A DNA stretch of 64,000 nucleotides from Atopsyche davidsoni (Eukaryota; Arthropoda; Insecta; Trichoptera; Hydrobiosidae): positions 9,464,501 through 9,528,500 of the forward strand of contig JAILWY010000002.1 of the NCBI GenBank assembly GCA_022113835.1. Direction: 5' to 3'. Within the stretch, counting starts at the first letter, position 1, and each line of letters starts with the position of its first letter. A program made the translations under genes and the position numbers. The notes beneath the pieces were generated by a model. The model was not told where the DNA came from and made no database searches. It was given only the letters and a program-made list of their open reading frames with translations. Of this stretch, positions 37,560-49,019 are shown piece by piece.

Positions 37560-38235
37560 AACACTTGGTGGAATTCCATTATAACCTATAATAATAATAT
37601 CCATTGTGTATATGTATGTATATGTATATACATACATACATACACACAATGGATTTTTTGCATGTAAGTTCAGTAAGTTTTTCGCAGTTATGTGTCGAAT
37701 TTCAAGACGATAGGATAATATTTTCATTCATGAACTAATTTAATAAAACTATAAACGTGACGAAAATTTTATTTTACAAAAAAACGAATTTGATGCTTCT
37801 TAGAAATTTACAGTTTATGTCAGCTTGACACAAGTACCAATTTTTTTTTTTTTTAGCGAAATTGCGTTAGAAATTATTAATCACATAATTAAGAACTCAA
37901 AATGCTTCCTTAAAAAAATAACACCGTCTACGCACAGCAAACGTAATTCAAAAAGAGTTGCACAATTGAATGTGATAAAGACTGCATCAAATCCAGAAAA
38001 TATTTATAATGGAAATTTCAAAAGAAAAATAAGATGATACAATAACAGTTTATCTTTTGCATCAATAGGAGATAAATTAGCAGGTCCTGTGGCAAAGTTC
38101 AAGGCCAAATATATCACAGAACTTTGAACCTTCATCCAACTGATGGTACAAAATGAAACCAAATATTCATCTAATTGTCAGCCAAACATATGTTCAAACA
38201 CTATTGCATCGTTCATCGAATATTTCATTCTTTGG
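37560..38235 (-). repeat. Dispersed repeat R2, copy B
   Basis: In inverted orientation this copy shares both end blocks with 23590-23995, including the ATCCTATCGTCTTGAAATTC block and the ATTCGATGAACGATGCAATA block. Near one end it has an ATAC/GTAT simple repeat (about 37607-37650) flanked by inverted CCATTGTGTATA/ACACACAATGG sequence. The central 450 bp differs from copy A, so the two are probably different deletion products or subfamilies of one element. No protein was recognised. Confidence 0.65.
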
Positions 38236-38269
38236 CGGGCAACATTTCTAGTGTTTTAAATAATAAGTA

Positions 38270-38395
38270 AAATACTTGAGTGATTTTTCCACATATAGAT
38301 TTTTATTGGTTAACACTCTGTTTGATAATGCCAACGTGAAAGGTTGGCGAAACCGGTCACCAATAAAAATCTATATGTGGAAAAATCACCCTTGG
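38270..38395 (+). mobile_element. Hammerhead-motif repeat family H1, copy 2 (best preserved)
   Basis: A perfect 31-bp inverted repeat (38280-38310 and 38359-38389) brackets a 48-bp centre that contains a hammerhead-like core. The right arm begins exactly at the base after the predicted cleavage position. The same centre occurs at 9366-9403 and 39928-39965. Sequence outside the arms (AAATACTTGAGTG on the left) is also shared with copy 3, so the repeat is slightly longer than the arms. Penelope-like elements carry hammerhead motifs in their terminal regions and often have inverted terminal arrangements, which fits; no reverse transcriptase is present to prove it. Confidence 0.7.
38322..38359 (+). 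ncRNA. Hammerhead-ribozyme-like motif with C3U/G8A core change
   Basis: In hammerhead numbering the strand reads UUGAUAA at 38322-38328 where the consensus is CUGAUGA. One extra U (38329) follows, then a 6-bp stem II (GCCAAC 38330-38335 with GTTGGC 38343-38348, 7-nt loop). Next come GAAA at 38349-38352 and CCGGTC with predicted cleavage after C38358. GAAAC-CG-GUC is the minimal stem III form of type I hammerheads. C3 and G8 form a Watson-Crick pair in the active fold, so U3/A8 could keep the pair. G8 is also catalytic, so activity may be low. The extra base before stem II is a second departure. Motif read directly; function uncertain. Confidence 0.5.
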
Positions 38396-38820
38396 CTCTG
38401 TAGCACACATTTCCAAATATATTCTTTCAAATTACTGCTGTTGGTAGCCATTGTTGCTAAAGATGCCTAATAGCGACGGTAATGACGTTGCCCAAATATT
38501 TTATAAAATATTGTTAGTTTATGTCATCGTTGTCACCAATAACATAAATATCATGCACTGACGTACTAAAAAAATCTAACTTGAAGTTTAGTTAATCTTG
38601 AATAGGTCGGACTTAAAATATATATATATTATGAACAAATTTTTATATATTACTTAAATGGATAGTGGCCTGGAATTTTCTGACGTTTTCCTGAAAATAA
38701 CCCAGTTACATTACTTTTATCATATTAAAATCAATTAATTTAAAAAAATAATAGTAAAAATACAAAAATAATATATATAGTTATAAAAGTTTTTAAGCTG
38801 AAAATAAGAATGTTATTTTA

Positions 38821-38897
38821 ATTGTATTTTTTCTTTTGTTTACAGGTAAGAACGCATATTTTAACCACATCTTCTAACTGTTATTATCAAGGTAAGG
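38821..38897 (+). other. Candidate recursive splice site with a 46-nt downstream recursive exon
   Basis: The tract TGTATTTTTTCTTTTGTTTACAG ends at 38845 and runs directly into GTAAGA (38846-38851), again an acceptor joined to a donor. A second donor, TCAAG|GTAAGG, begins at 38892 and would delimit a 46-nt exon (38846-38891). This is the same design as the site at 6062, on the same strand 32.8 kb further on. Splicing at both sites would remove a giant intron in steps. The motifs are seen directly; their use in a transcript is inferred. Confidence 0.65.
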
Positions 38898-38899
38898 TA

Positions 38900-39884
38900 A
38901 CCTCATATAATATCATACAATCTGTCAAAATAAGCTAAAATATAATATTTTACAATTTATATAATATGAATATCGGCTCACTAATAAAGCGTTTGTAATT
39001 TAGGGATTATTTTGGTTTTTTCTAACGGAAAAATGTGGGGGGTTAAGTAAAATTAACCTAGACATTTTTTGATAAGAGTCGTCATATTATTAGATGCTAT
39101 ATGTTGAATATTGGAAGTAAGTGAGGAAGAAATGATTTTTAAAGTTTTAAATTTACTGCTGAGCTATTTATTTACTGATTTACTTATCCTTAGAAATTTA
39201 TTACTAATGACTCAAAACTGCAACAACTCGCCTAAGAAATCACTGACATTAACCGCTTTGATAATACATTTCTTATATTAAGGTTTTCTATGATTTAACG
39301 ACAGGTAGTTTTTTGTAACAGCAAATATGAATATCAATTTTTTATCAGTTGATATCACTATCAAAAGTTTTTTTAATTTAATTAAAATTTATAGTTAAAC
39401 TATGTATCTAAAATAATGTATTACAGTCTAGTTATTAATGCTAATAAATTCGGATATAAAGCTTAATTTAAAAAAAATATATATATATATATACATCTAA
39501 ACCGGGACAATCAAGAACATTGCATTTTACTCTCTACCAGTTTCCTTAATTAATTACTGCTTTATCGACCGTGGAAATAATTTCAATAAAATAACATTAA
39601 TTCGAGAGGATATTTAGTGTCGGCCATTGAATCGCTGCGACCTGGTGTCGTTAAGCCCCGGACGTCGTCTTAGTCGCCGCGTCCCCGCCGCGCAAATTAC
39701 ACCCGAAAGTACAATTACTCTGAGCCGTGAAGGCACCGACCCCAACTGCAGTGACGGGACTATAGCGATCGATGATACATCACAATTTGTAAATATTACA
39801 TATATGCGCTCTTTGGTTTACGCATTTTGTGTACTTTGAAATAAATCATGGCGTTACTCTATGCTAGATGTAATAATATTTTTG
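38900..39884. other. A+T-rich stretch with a small G+C island
   Basis: A small CG-rich island lies at about 39620-39780 within A+T-rich DNA. An (AT)n run occurs at about 39478-39492. Nothing else was recognised. Confidence 0.55.
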
Positions 39885-39972
39885 AATAAAATACTTGAGT
39901 GATTTTCCACATTTTCGTTTTTATTAGTGACCGGTTTCGCCAACCTTTCACGTTGGCATTATCAAACAGATA
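39885..39972 (-). mobile_element. Hammerhead-motif repeat family H1, copy 3
   Basis: In inverted orientation this copy has the same core. TTGATAA lies at 39959-39965 (read on the minus strand), followed by a perfect 6-bp stem II, then GAAACCGGTC with predicted cleavage between 39929 and 39928. The downstream arm to about 39886 matches copy 2 (CACTAATAAAAA, then GTGGAAAATCACTCAAG). The upstream arm is replaced by unrelated sequence from about 39970. It has the same U3/A8 core as the other two copies. Confidence 0.65.
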
Positions 39973-42085
39973 ATGTTGGATACGTTCCGGAAAAAATCGC
40001 GCTAAGTGAAATTCGCGTATATCTGGGTTTACGATTAAACATACATACATAGTCAAAACTTAATACAAAAAAATACGGATCAATCACTTTAATTCTAAGA
40101 ACACTTTATGCAGTATTACATGTGATTTTTACTGAAAAATACGTAGTGTTTCTTTTACGTTCTTGTAAAATACGTTCATAACACACAACGCTGTTTTTAG
40201 TTTTTAAGAGAAGTCAATGTTCATACACATTCTTAAAAATAAGAAATTCGCGTAATGCGAGGCATTTTAACGCGAAATTTTAAATTCGCGTTATAGTGAA
40301 ACCGCGCATAACGTATTACTTGCATACGCTACTGGGCGATAAACGTTGTGCGCCGATATCAGATTAACTCATATTATTTATACAGCAAAATCACGTTTGA
40401 TTTTATTATAATTTACTTATTTAATGTCAAATATGTAAAAAAAATGTGATCGGCTTTAGAATCTATATTTTTATTTTTGATTAAAATATTTTTTTTTTGC
40501 ATTTTCGCTTGAAAGTTCGTAACACCGTCGCATAGTTGCGATACACGATATAGCCGCATCGCAGCAAGTTCAAAGGCCGTTAGCTTGCCTTCGTATCGTT
40601 ACCGTTGCACCCGAACGCATCGAAATTCAATCGCGCGGCGCAACAGAATACCCCCGCGATCGCCGGCCGATAGCCTCTCCGGGTTTATATTTAAATGCGA
40701 CATACCGGGGCTTCATGCAGATGTCGTTAGCGTAACCTGTTGGGTTTGCGTCTCCGCGAATGTTGACGTAACCCCCTCTCGAGTTATGTATGTGACAGAG
40801 GACCGAAAGGTGCCAGAGCCTCGGCTGAAAACTGAAAACTTCCTACGTGGGCTTGAGGACATCTGCACCGAAGTTATGGCCGGCATGTGCGCCGCGAGAA
40901 ATGCGCCGGATTAAATTGAACGTTGTTTTTTAGAAAATATGGCGAAACCGCGTTTATGTGGGCCTAGCTGATGGCTTTATTATGCTGACAGCTTATTTTC
41001 AGCATCTCAACTTGATACTTAATTGAAATCTGCATTTATACTACTTGCAACAGCTGGAACGAAACATACTCCGACTATTGCAAAAAAAAAAAACAAAACA
41101 GCTTTTATACTTATTCGATTTGAAACTACTAATCTAAATGGGTACGTAATCTTTTATGTATCCTTTAATACTTGTTTGTCATTTTAAGCTGTAATGCTTG
41201 AGATTTACATTTTTTAATAAAAAATAAAAGTGTTTGATAAATTATCAATAAGAGAGTATAAAATGATTGATAAACATAACTTAGCATGTTTTATGAACTC
41301 GTGTAAAATAAAAAAGGTGACATATCCATAATGGTAAAATACACTTATCATGACGTACTTATAGTGCCAATAGCTGAAATGTTATCTTTATGCAAACCAA
41401 TTAATTTATATTATACTTCATGCGATTTAAAAATATTTTACGGCATTAAATATGGTGATTGATTTTATTATTTTAAAAATAACAGTTGTTCTTCCTGTTA
41501 TATTAAACAACAACAAAAAAACTAAAAGCTTTATAGAGATAGACATAACTCAATTCTCAGCGTGTTATTTACTTAATTTTATTTTCACAATAAAATAATC
41601 CCGTTCAGACCTAACAGGTTATTCGAAAATACGATATAATTTAATATTACCAGAAACTTGAATCTAATTCACATAAAACTGCATGTTGTGTAAATGTATA
41701 CGCAAAAAAGTAGATCGTAAAACATTATCTTTACTGTGTCGACTGAAAGATAGTAAACTTGTTTATAAACTGGACTTTTTGAATTCGGTTAGTCGAAATC
41801 TCAGAGAAAAATATATCGTGAGGCATAAAGATTTTTGTAAAATTATTTAATTCGACAGAAGAATTTAACCCAAAGAATGTACGAAAATGTGTGCTGTGTT
41901 TTTTAATTATTTGAAATGGCATTAATATTTTACCTTTCATCAATTATCGTCAAGAATATTTCAGTGGTATAATAAAACTTATACTTTTTATATAGCATTG
42001 TTCCAAGGCATTTAATTAATCACCTTTCAGTGTTGCCTGCTCATCAGTTTGATTAGTTATAATTAATTTGTATGCAGGTATTCGC
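39973..42085. other. A+T-rich stretch with one G+C island
   Basis: Positions about 40560-40915 are CG-rich and hold a 109-codon + frame (40585-40914) without a recognised domain; they look like the other islands. The TATGCAG|GTATTC at about 42071-42083 is an acceptor-donor word with a weak pyrimidine tract. Confidence 0.5.
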
Positions 42086-42089
42086 GCCG

Positions 42090-42330
42090 TTAATGGAGAT
42101 CTCAGACTGGGGGGTTCGCGGTACAAATTAGTCAGACTATAGCCTCTGGTTCGAGTCCCTGTATAACTCACATTTTATGGCTGCTTTATTACCATTTCGA
42201 ATTCGAAGTGCGCTGCTGCAGGTTCCCGACCTTCCTACAGCTGCAGTAGTAATGGCGTGCTCGAGAGTGACGTCAGCTCACTCCTCGTGGAAGAAATAGG
42301 GGCTGCAAGATGCTCAGATCAATAAAACTG
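42090..42330 (+). mobile_element. SINE-like element with a tRNA-type B box
   Basis: GGTTCGAGTCC at about 42149-42159 is an exact B-box match. It follows a stretch with AGACTGGGGGGTTCGCGGTA, which could be a decayed tRNA 5' half. The unit continues through a G+C-richer body with a CTGCAG-rich inverted portion (about 42212-42246) to a region ending near 42330. There is no complete cloverleaf, so it is a tRNA-derived retroposon candidate rather than a tRNA gene. Confidence 0.45.
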
Positions 42331-42334
42331 GGCT

Positions 42335-45300
42335 GAAAGCACCATGTCTGAAATGTCGTGATTTTCAGATAACAATATTATGAATAGTATTTTTTTTTTA
42401 ATACATTTAAATAACTAAATCGTAATGAAATAACTATATAATAATCTTTTCTCATCAACGACACTGAAGTGTTGGTTTCCATGCATGTTTTAACATGATA
42501 TCGTAGCATTTGTATTTTATTTATTTTGATACTTGTCAATGCATACGTTTTTATAACTTAATACATAAAAGCTTATTTCGTATACTTACAAAAAAAGTGT
42601 ATTATTAATACCTTTTTCTGCAGATTTTAGTTAAATTCGAACATCCTTGATCCAGCGGAATGTATACAAAAGGTTTTTATTTTCATCGATGAATCAGTTT
42701 TAAACAAAAATGGAAAATAAAAAAATATATATATTTAAAATTTGTTTAAATATTAGTCGTTATACTCGTATTAATTTTTTGATCAGTGGAAAGTAAAGTT
42801 GAATTAGTACATCATAGTTAAATTATAATTTTTTTGTACACGATTGATAAAAGTATTTTTTTAAAATTGAATACTATCATCAGTAGATATGATTCATAAA
42901 CAAGTTTTGTAAATGTTAAGTTATTTGAAAAGTTTCTTGAATTAAAAAAATAAAAAGCGTGCAGGAGGAGACGGCGATAAGTTCACTCAAAACCAGTATC
43001 GAGGCATAGGGGTATTTCGCATTGAGGTAATGCTTAAAAATCGATTTATTGAATTAGCGCGTTATGACAGGTGCCCTCGCACTCCCGGCCGATAAGCCTC
43101 GCCGCCTGCTGCTTCTCAGCTACTCCGGAATTATCTCGGACAAGCTATTCCACTTAGGCAGGCACCAGAGGGACCAGCGCTGGTGACATGTAGGTCCGAT
43201 GGATCATATTTCATGATAACTACACTTTATGATAATATTGCTTCCTTTAAATATAAATTTTATACTTATCTGCCGGTATGTGTCCCTTCCTTTGCGTTGG
43301 CGTATAAGCCTTTGCTTTATATAACGTATTGAGTGCTTTATATATATAAACATATATACCATCAGAAACTTTGTTTGTGGGAATTCTAACCAACAACGTG
43401 TATCACATCTTCGTATTGCTTATAAAAAAATATCGTTTTAAATTTTAAATTAAATGCATGCTTTATTTGTTGATCTGTACTACTGCCAAAAAAAGTTGCA
43501 TGCTTACAAATAGTATGTACCTCTGCGAATCCAGCTAACATCGTATCATCTAAATTGCGCGTAAAGTGGATATATAGGATGACAAGAGCCGAGTGATGCT
43601 GGAGTCATGTTCCATGTAACCAATGCTGTATCATAGCATTTTGGATTTTCGGGCGTGAGTGTCATTAAACCTGCACGAAGTGCACCGACAAGTGTTGAAT
43701 GGAAATCGATACACCTGTATACATACACTGTATTATAATAGGGTTTGCATTTATAATTATTAATATACCAAGGTTATAGTTAAAAATATTAAGCTATAAG
43801 TGTATTTACTATAATTAGTGTTTTCAGTGAGTGAATGAGACAATTTCCATTGTATACAGATGTATCGTTTTCAAAGAAATAATTCGAATCGAAAGTTGTA
43901 GCTTTAATCGTGAATAAAGTTTAGTACTCACAAAAAAAACATTCATTAAATTTACAAATAAGGCCATTGCGGAGAGGCAAATAAAAAGCCTCCGAGATAA
44001 TATTGCCATCTAGGACCTCCCATGCACTGGTCCTGGGGGGGGAAAAAAACTGGAAATGATGGAGTCTTCATCCTCTGACAAGTCGGAATTTTGGACCTTT
44101 AGCGGTAAAACTAAAACAGATGGAACACGCTATAATTGATTGTCATTAAAAATAATAAAAACTACCTTCAACGTATATCAAGAGAACGCAAAGTATATCA
44201 TTTTATTTTTTTACGTCTAGCAATTTTAATAAAATGCCATCGATATGTATTGATTTAATAAAAAATTGGGAATTATTTTGTTTATTTCAAAATATCGGAT
44301 CAGTAATTTTTCACGATAATATTGGTACAATCGATTAGTTGAATAGTTCATTGTTTTTTTTTTTTTTTAATATATCTAACAAAATACGTTGTTTGCACTT
44401 AAATTATATTCGTTTACAAAAATATTTATTTATTTATACATTAAATTTTTTTTTAAAAACTATCACATTTTTTTGTAAACATAATTTTTTATTCAATATA
44501 TTTGAACTCGGTAAAATTATATATTTTTGATTTTTTCTACGTTTTATTTTTAATGTGACTAGTTTTGAAAACTGGATAAGGTTTTTTTTGTATAAAAATA
44601 AATAGCTCGGAAATACGATTTCTGTTTTCATGTAATGTAAAAAAATATTTTAAAGTTGAGTATCGATGCACGCAGATTGATAGTAGAAAAAATAACTGTC
44701 ACGAATGGGGTTAAATCCCACGTCCTTTGAGTTGACGCTCCGCCGTTATTACCACAGAGTTATGGCGGAACTTTTTTCCTAGCGAAGCCTGCAGCTCCGT
44801 ATATAGCCTTGCACCGCGAGACGGACGCCTATATAACTTTCTTCATGGGAAACACTTATTTATTATTTTAGATCGATCTTGAAATCCTTATGAACGCTGA
44901 ATTCCGCTTTGGAATTAAGAAATAATTCAAAGACGCACATGTTTATCAGCTTGAGGATGCAACTTTGCTGACTTTGTGAAAGATATATAGTCTGCGACAA
45001 GTGCAAACGTCCCTTTAAATTCTACAGAATATAAAAAACCCCAGATAAGAGCTTTATTTATCAAAAGCTGTAATATTTTTTTGTGTTAAGCTTGTAGTTC
45101 CATTTCTGCTGTTTTATTGTTTAATTTCACAATTTCTGATATATATTAAAACAATATTTTTTTCGTGTTAAATTTATCTGCATGTATAACGGTATTGTCA
45201 GTTTTTGTTAAAAAAATAGTATTCTTGCATACTTTTACTTTATGACCCACTTTGTTATAGCAGTTTAACGTTAGTATTTTTGACATTTGTAATCACTACT

Positions 45301-46180
45301 TATATTATAAGAAAACCAATAATTTTCATAAATTAATTAACTGCTTAAATTTTATAAAAAAAATTAAACACCTAAGCTTGAATTGTATGAATGAACACTC
45401 ATCACTCTACGTTTCTGCTATGAGCGGAAAAGTTCATCAAGCAAGTGATTTGATGAGGTTAGAAGCAATTGCAGTTGTGTCTGACTTGTATGATGTAACA
45501 GAAAATACGCTAGAAAGCATTTAAGAATAAATTTAAGCATTCAACTTCTGGGCACATACAATGTAGGAAAAAATTACCAAGGAATTATACAGTCACATTT
45601 TCGCGATGTCTTTTTAATAAGTACATAACGAATAACGTTTTAATAACGCATGCGGCCAGGGACGGCGGCATTTTCCTTTTGGCAGAGCCGGATCGATTAA
45701 GTTATTGATTATTCCGGGTTATTTCGGGTTTTTGGTGGCCGCCGAACCGGTTCCCGGCGAACCGGAGGGACCTGCTCCGGCGGCGCGGCTCAGCGGGCGG
45801 TAAAAACTGACAGGCGGAGTCGGCGTTCTAGAAATAATAGAAATTAAAGGAAATATTTATTAAATCCAGCAGTGCCCAGTTGTTCAGTATCACTACTGGA
45901 CTGCAGACGTTTATACTAATCATATTTAAATATCATCAATAAATTGACAGTAAACTTATTTGACAGTATTTGTACTAACACACTATTATATCGAATCTTT
46001 TTAGTAGTAAAAATGAATGTCAATAATGTAATAATACAATGTAAATAATCTCCATGACAAGTTATCTATATTAAAAAGCATTCATAAATATAAAAATTAT
46101 AAACACAAGCAATAGTTTTCGTCTGACAAAACTGAATTCGAAAAATAATGAAATCATTACAAAATTGCTTGTCTGTATTG
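42335..46180. other. A+T-rich stretch with small G+C patches
   Basis: Small G+C-rich patches lie at about 42955-43200, 43545-43700, 44700-44830 and 45640-45830. The patch near 44705 contains ATGGGGTTAAATCCCACG, a T-arm-like stem-loop that may be a worn tRNA-derived fragment. The 43546-43728 minus frame has no recognised domain. The remainder is A+T-rich. Confidence 0.5.
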
Positions 46181-46185
46181 GTGGC

Positions 46186-46346
46186 CAGTGGCTCCCAAAC
46201 TGGCATCGTGTGGCCCCACGGCGCAGGGTCGCCGCGACCAGGAAGTCCCGAACTGGCTCTGCCCAAAGGAGGCCGCCGGGGCTTTTTCTGCCCTCTGAGG
46301 CATTCACGACCGAATCAGCGCAAGCTAAAAAGTTTGAAAACACCTG
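46186..46346. mobile_element. Short hAT-like element, ends only
   Basis: The stretch begins CAGTGGCTCCCAAACT and ends with the inverted complement of CAGGTGTTTTCAAACT, resembling the hAT end consensus seen at 3857-4403. It is 161 bp, G+C-rich and has no transposase. The flanking 8 bp do not match as a target duplication (about 3 of 8), so it is either old or a chance resemblance. Frames of 64-90 codons across it have no recognised domain. Confidence 0.45.
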
Positions 46347-46349
46347 GTT

Positions 46350-48785
46350 TGGACTATAAAGATTCAGTTCGGTAAAAAAATCAGCGGTTTCATGTCGTAT
46401 ATATAATTTTATTTATTTATATTCAAGTTATTGATCATCATATCTTTGATATACTTTTTTTGTGTGTCAACATATTTTTCTCTGAAACTTAAATACGAGT
46501 ACTTGAATTAAAAATAATTTGCAATTACTGAAAAATAAACATATTATTAAAATATTATAATGAAACCGCTTCTTGGAAATTATACAAAAGCTTTTTTGCT
46601 GCTGGAGAATCGTTCCCGTGTTTGATAATGAAGATCTAAGATTGATTCTTGAAAATATTTCGGCCACGTCCTAGCTACCTTTTTCAGGAATTCCCGAAGC
46701 CTGAAATGTTGACAGAATATCATTATTATAACCCAGCACAGTGGCGTACAGTGCTGGCATGCAATTTGTGATAAACTGACTTTTAATATGGTTAACATGT
46801 ATAATTAAGAAGCAAGTAACTGTTTGGTTCTCGTGTAAGATACAATATTACCTGTCGCTCTTATAAATAAAAAACAAACTGTATTATTAGCCTGTCTTTC
46901 ATACATTGCATGCCTTCGTCGTTCGTCACTGTCACACATTGCCCCGAATCCCCCAAAACAACTAATTTTTACCGTCAGTGACAGTGAAATAACAGTTATA
47001 ATAGTTTTTATAACAGCCATACTTAACATAATAACAACCAAAATACTTTATAATTCTGTGCTTTTAAATAATAAGCATAAAGGAAATTTAAAAAATGCAA
47101 ATATAATATTTTTTAAATGTATCTAGATATATATATATATAATATACGTAGACGTCAAAAGATAAAATAAAATTAACAAGACAAAATTATTCAATAATTA
47201 GATAATTGATTCACTCATGAAACTTCACGAAGAATCTTCTAATAGTTTTTTCACGACTCCGGTGGGATACAAACCCACACTCCACTCCAGATGTTCGTAC
47301 TATTAAAGGAATATGCATACAAGGGTGCTTAATGTGGATTATTTAATGATTATAGGTAGGATAAAGTAAGCTGGAGTCGATGCTTGGGCTCGGCCCACCA
47401 CGACTGGGCTCCAAGTAGCGCGTCGCGTCGTCGTCCGACCGGTCCGATCAACCGCCGCGAACAGTTAGCGCCCTAATAATCCCGGCTCGCTTAGAATGTA
47501 ACGCCATATTTGACTTGAAGTATGCCTACACGAGATTTCAATTTGCATCGCAGCACAGGCCTGTTCCTTAACGAGGAGTCGAACCTGCACCGCCGCGATG
47601 CTATCACGCCGTGAATTATATGCACGCGGAAATCAGCTGATTCTCAACAGCTGTCAAACACAGCGCAGCTGATACGGCATAGAGAAATCTGAAATCATTT
47701 TTTTATTATTTTATACAGTACACAAAACACCGAGGAATAAGAAAACCAATTGCTTTTGAAGTATTGTCAAATACGGGAAAATTTAAAATAAATAAATGTT
47801 TGAATATTATATATTTTAGTGAGCTAAAACGCTTTGTATTGCAGTAGTATTTAACCATCAAGATTTATGATATCAGGGCATATATTTTAAGATTTTAAAA
47901 ATGAAATAAAAAACCGTTAAATTTTTATTTTAAATTTAAAATAGAGCGATTATTTGACGCCGTGTGTGTTTGTAATGAAGACCCCTATTTATATTTTGTA
48001 CCAAGTAAAATATCACTTGTTTATCTAGTATCTTGAGTTTGTAATGAAAAATTCCGTTCATTTCTGACATCCTTTAATATGGCCGTTAATTAAGCACTTA
48101 AGCATAATCTTAATTATCAATTTACACACCGCGTTCATGTTATTAACTAGCGTTTCAGAGATAGGCCTGTTGACAACGCATATTCTGGTGCGATTCAAAT
48201 CTGTGTGGCGACCATAAAAGTTCGTAGATGCAATCAGCGCAGGATTCCTTTGGCGTTTCTCGCATTGCAGCCGCAGCCATGCAGTTGTGGAATCGCCGAT
48301 AAGAAGCTGGAATAATAATTATTAACAAAGTGCATCTGATAGTGCAGCGAAGGCCGTTGCGTTCTCCGCCGGACGGACCGCACGGCCCGCCGTGAGTTCC
48401 TTTCACGATGGACACTGGAGAATTATAGATTTATGGGTAGCGATATTGCTCAAGCGGTGAACGGAATTCGCCATCGCTAATGACTTTTGTTAATCCCCCT
48501 ATAAAATTCGATCTAACACCGGCTCGTTAGCGGTCGTTACAATGTCGTGTTCACTACGTCGCAAATGTGTTTGTCGGCATTTAAATATTATTATCAATCA
48601 ACTGCAGACAGGCTATTTATACATTCAACAAAAAAAGTATAAAATAACCTAAAATTGAGACGTAGTTTTTAAGGTTTTTTCAGACATGTGTAAAACGTAT
48701 CATCTTCTTCTTCATCTCCATTTCACTGAGTTTATACCCATGCTAAGTCAGTGTTTACATCTCAGTTTTATATTGGAATGAAAAG
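46350..48785. other. Mixed stretch with two G+C islands and tRNA-derived fragments
   Basis: G+C-rich blocks lie at about 47380-47680 and 48220-48560. At 47262-47278 the minus strand reads GTGGGTTTGTATCCCAC, a perfect T-arm stem-loop. At about 47578-47590 the minus strand has GGTTCGACTCC, an exact B box. Neither is part of a complete tRNA. No protein gene was recognised. Confidence 0.45.
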
Positions 48786-48787
48786 TC

Positions 48788-49016
48788 TGCGTATAGCTAC
48801 TGCCCAATAGCATTATTATATAATCATTTCCGTACGAAGGTCTGGCGTTTAGATCTGATACTCCTTCTGCAGCAAGCTGCAGAAATAATAGCAGGAGTCC
48901 CTTCACCTCAGCAAGGTACTTCTAGAGCACATCCCTCCACAATCAATCCAAGTCCACTACTCCATTACCGAAAGGCAGCCATGCACAAGCAACAGAATAG
49001 GGAGAGCAGGGAGGAC
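48788..49016 (+). repeat. Dispersed repeat R1, copy B
   Basis: This is the second copy of the repeat at 4413-4646, in the same orientation. It contains an extra stretch with the hairpin TTCTGCAG-CAAG-CTGCAGAA (about 48864-48883) that copy A lacks. Element class unknown. Confidence 0.75.
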
Positions 49017-49019
49017 TTA

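Noticed and set aside
40585..40914. 109-codon + frame in a G+C island
   Set aside because: No domain, and the frame is bounded only by the island. Frames of this length are expected by chance in CG-rich DNA.
42061..42085. TATGCAG|GTATTC as a further recursive splice site
   Set aside because: It has little pyrimidine tract and a non-consensus donor.
46186..46346. A confident hAT insertion
   Set aside because: The ends fit, but the flanking 8-mers do not match, so it is kept only as a low-confidence element.
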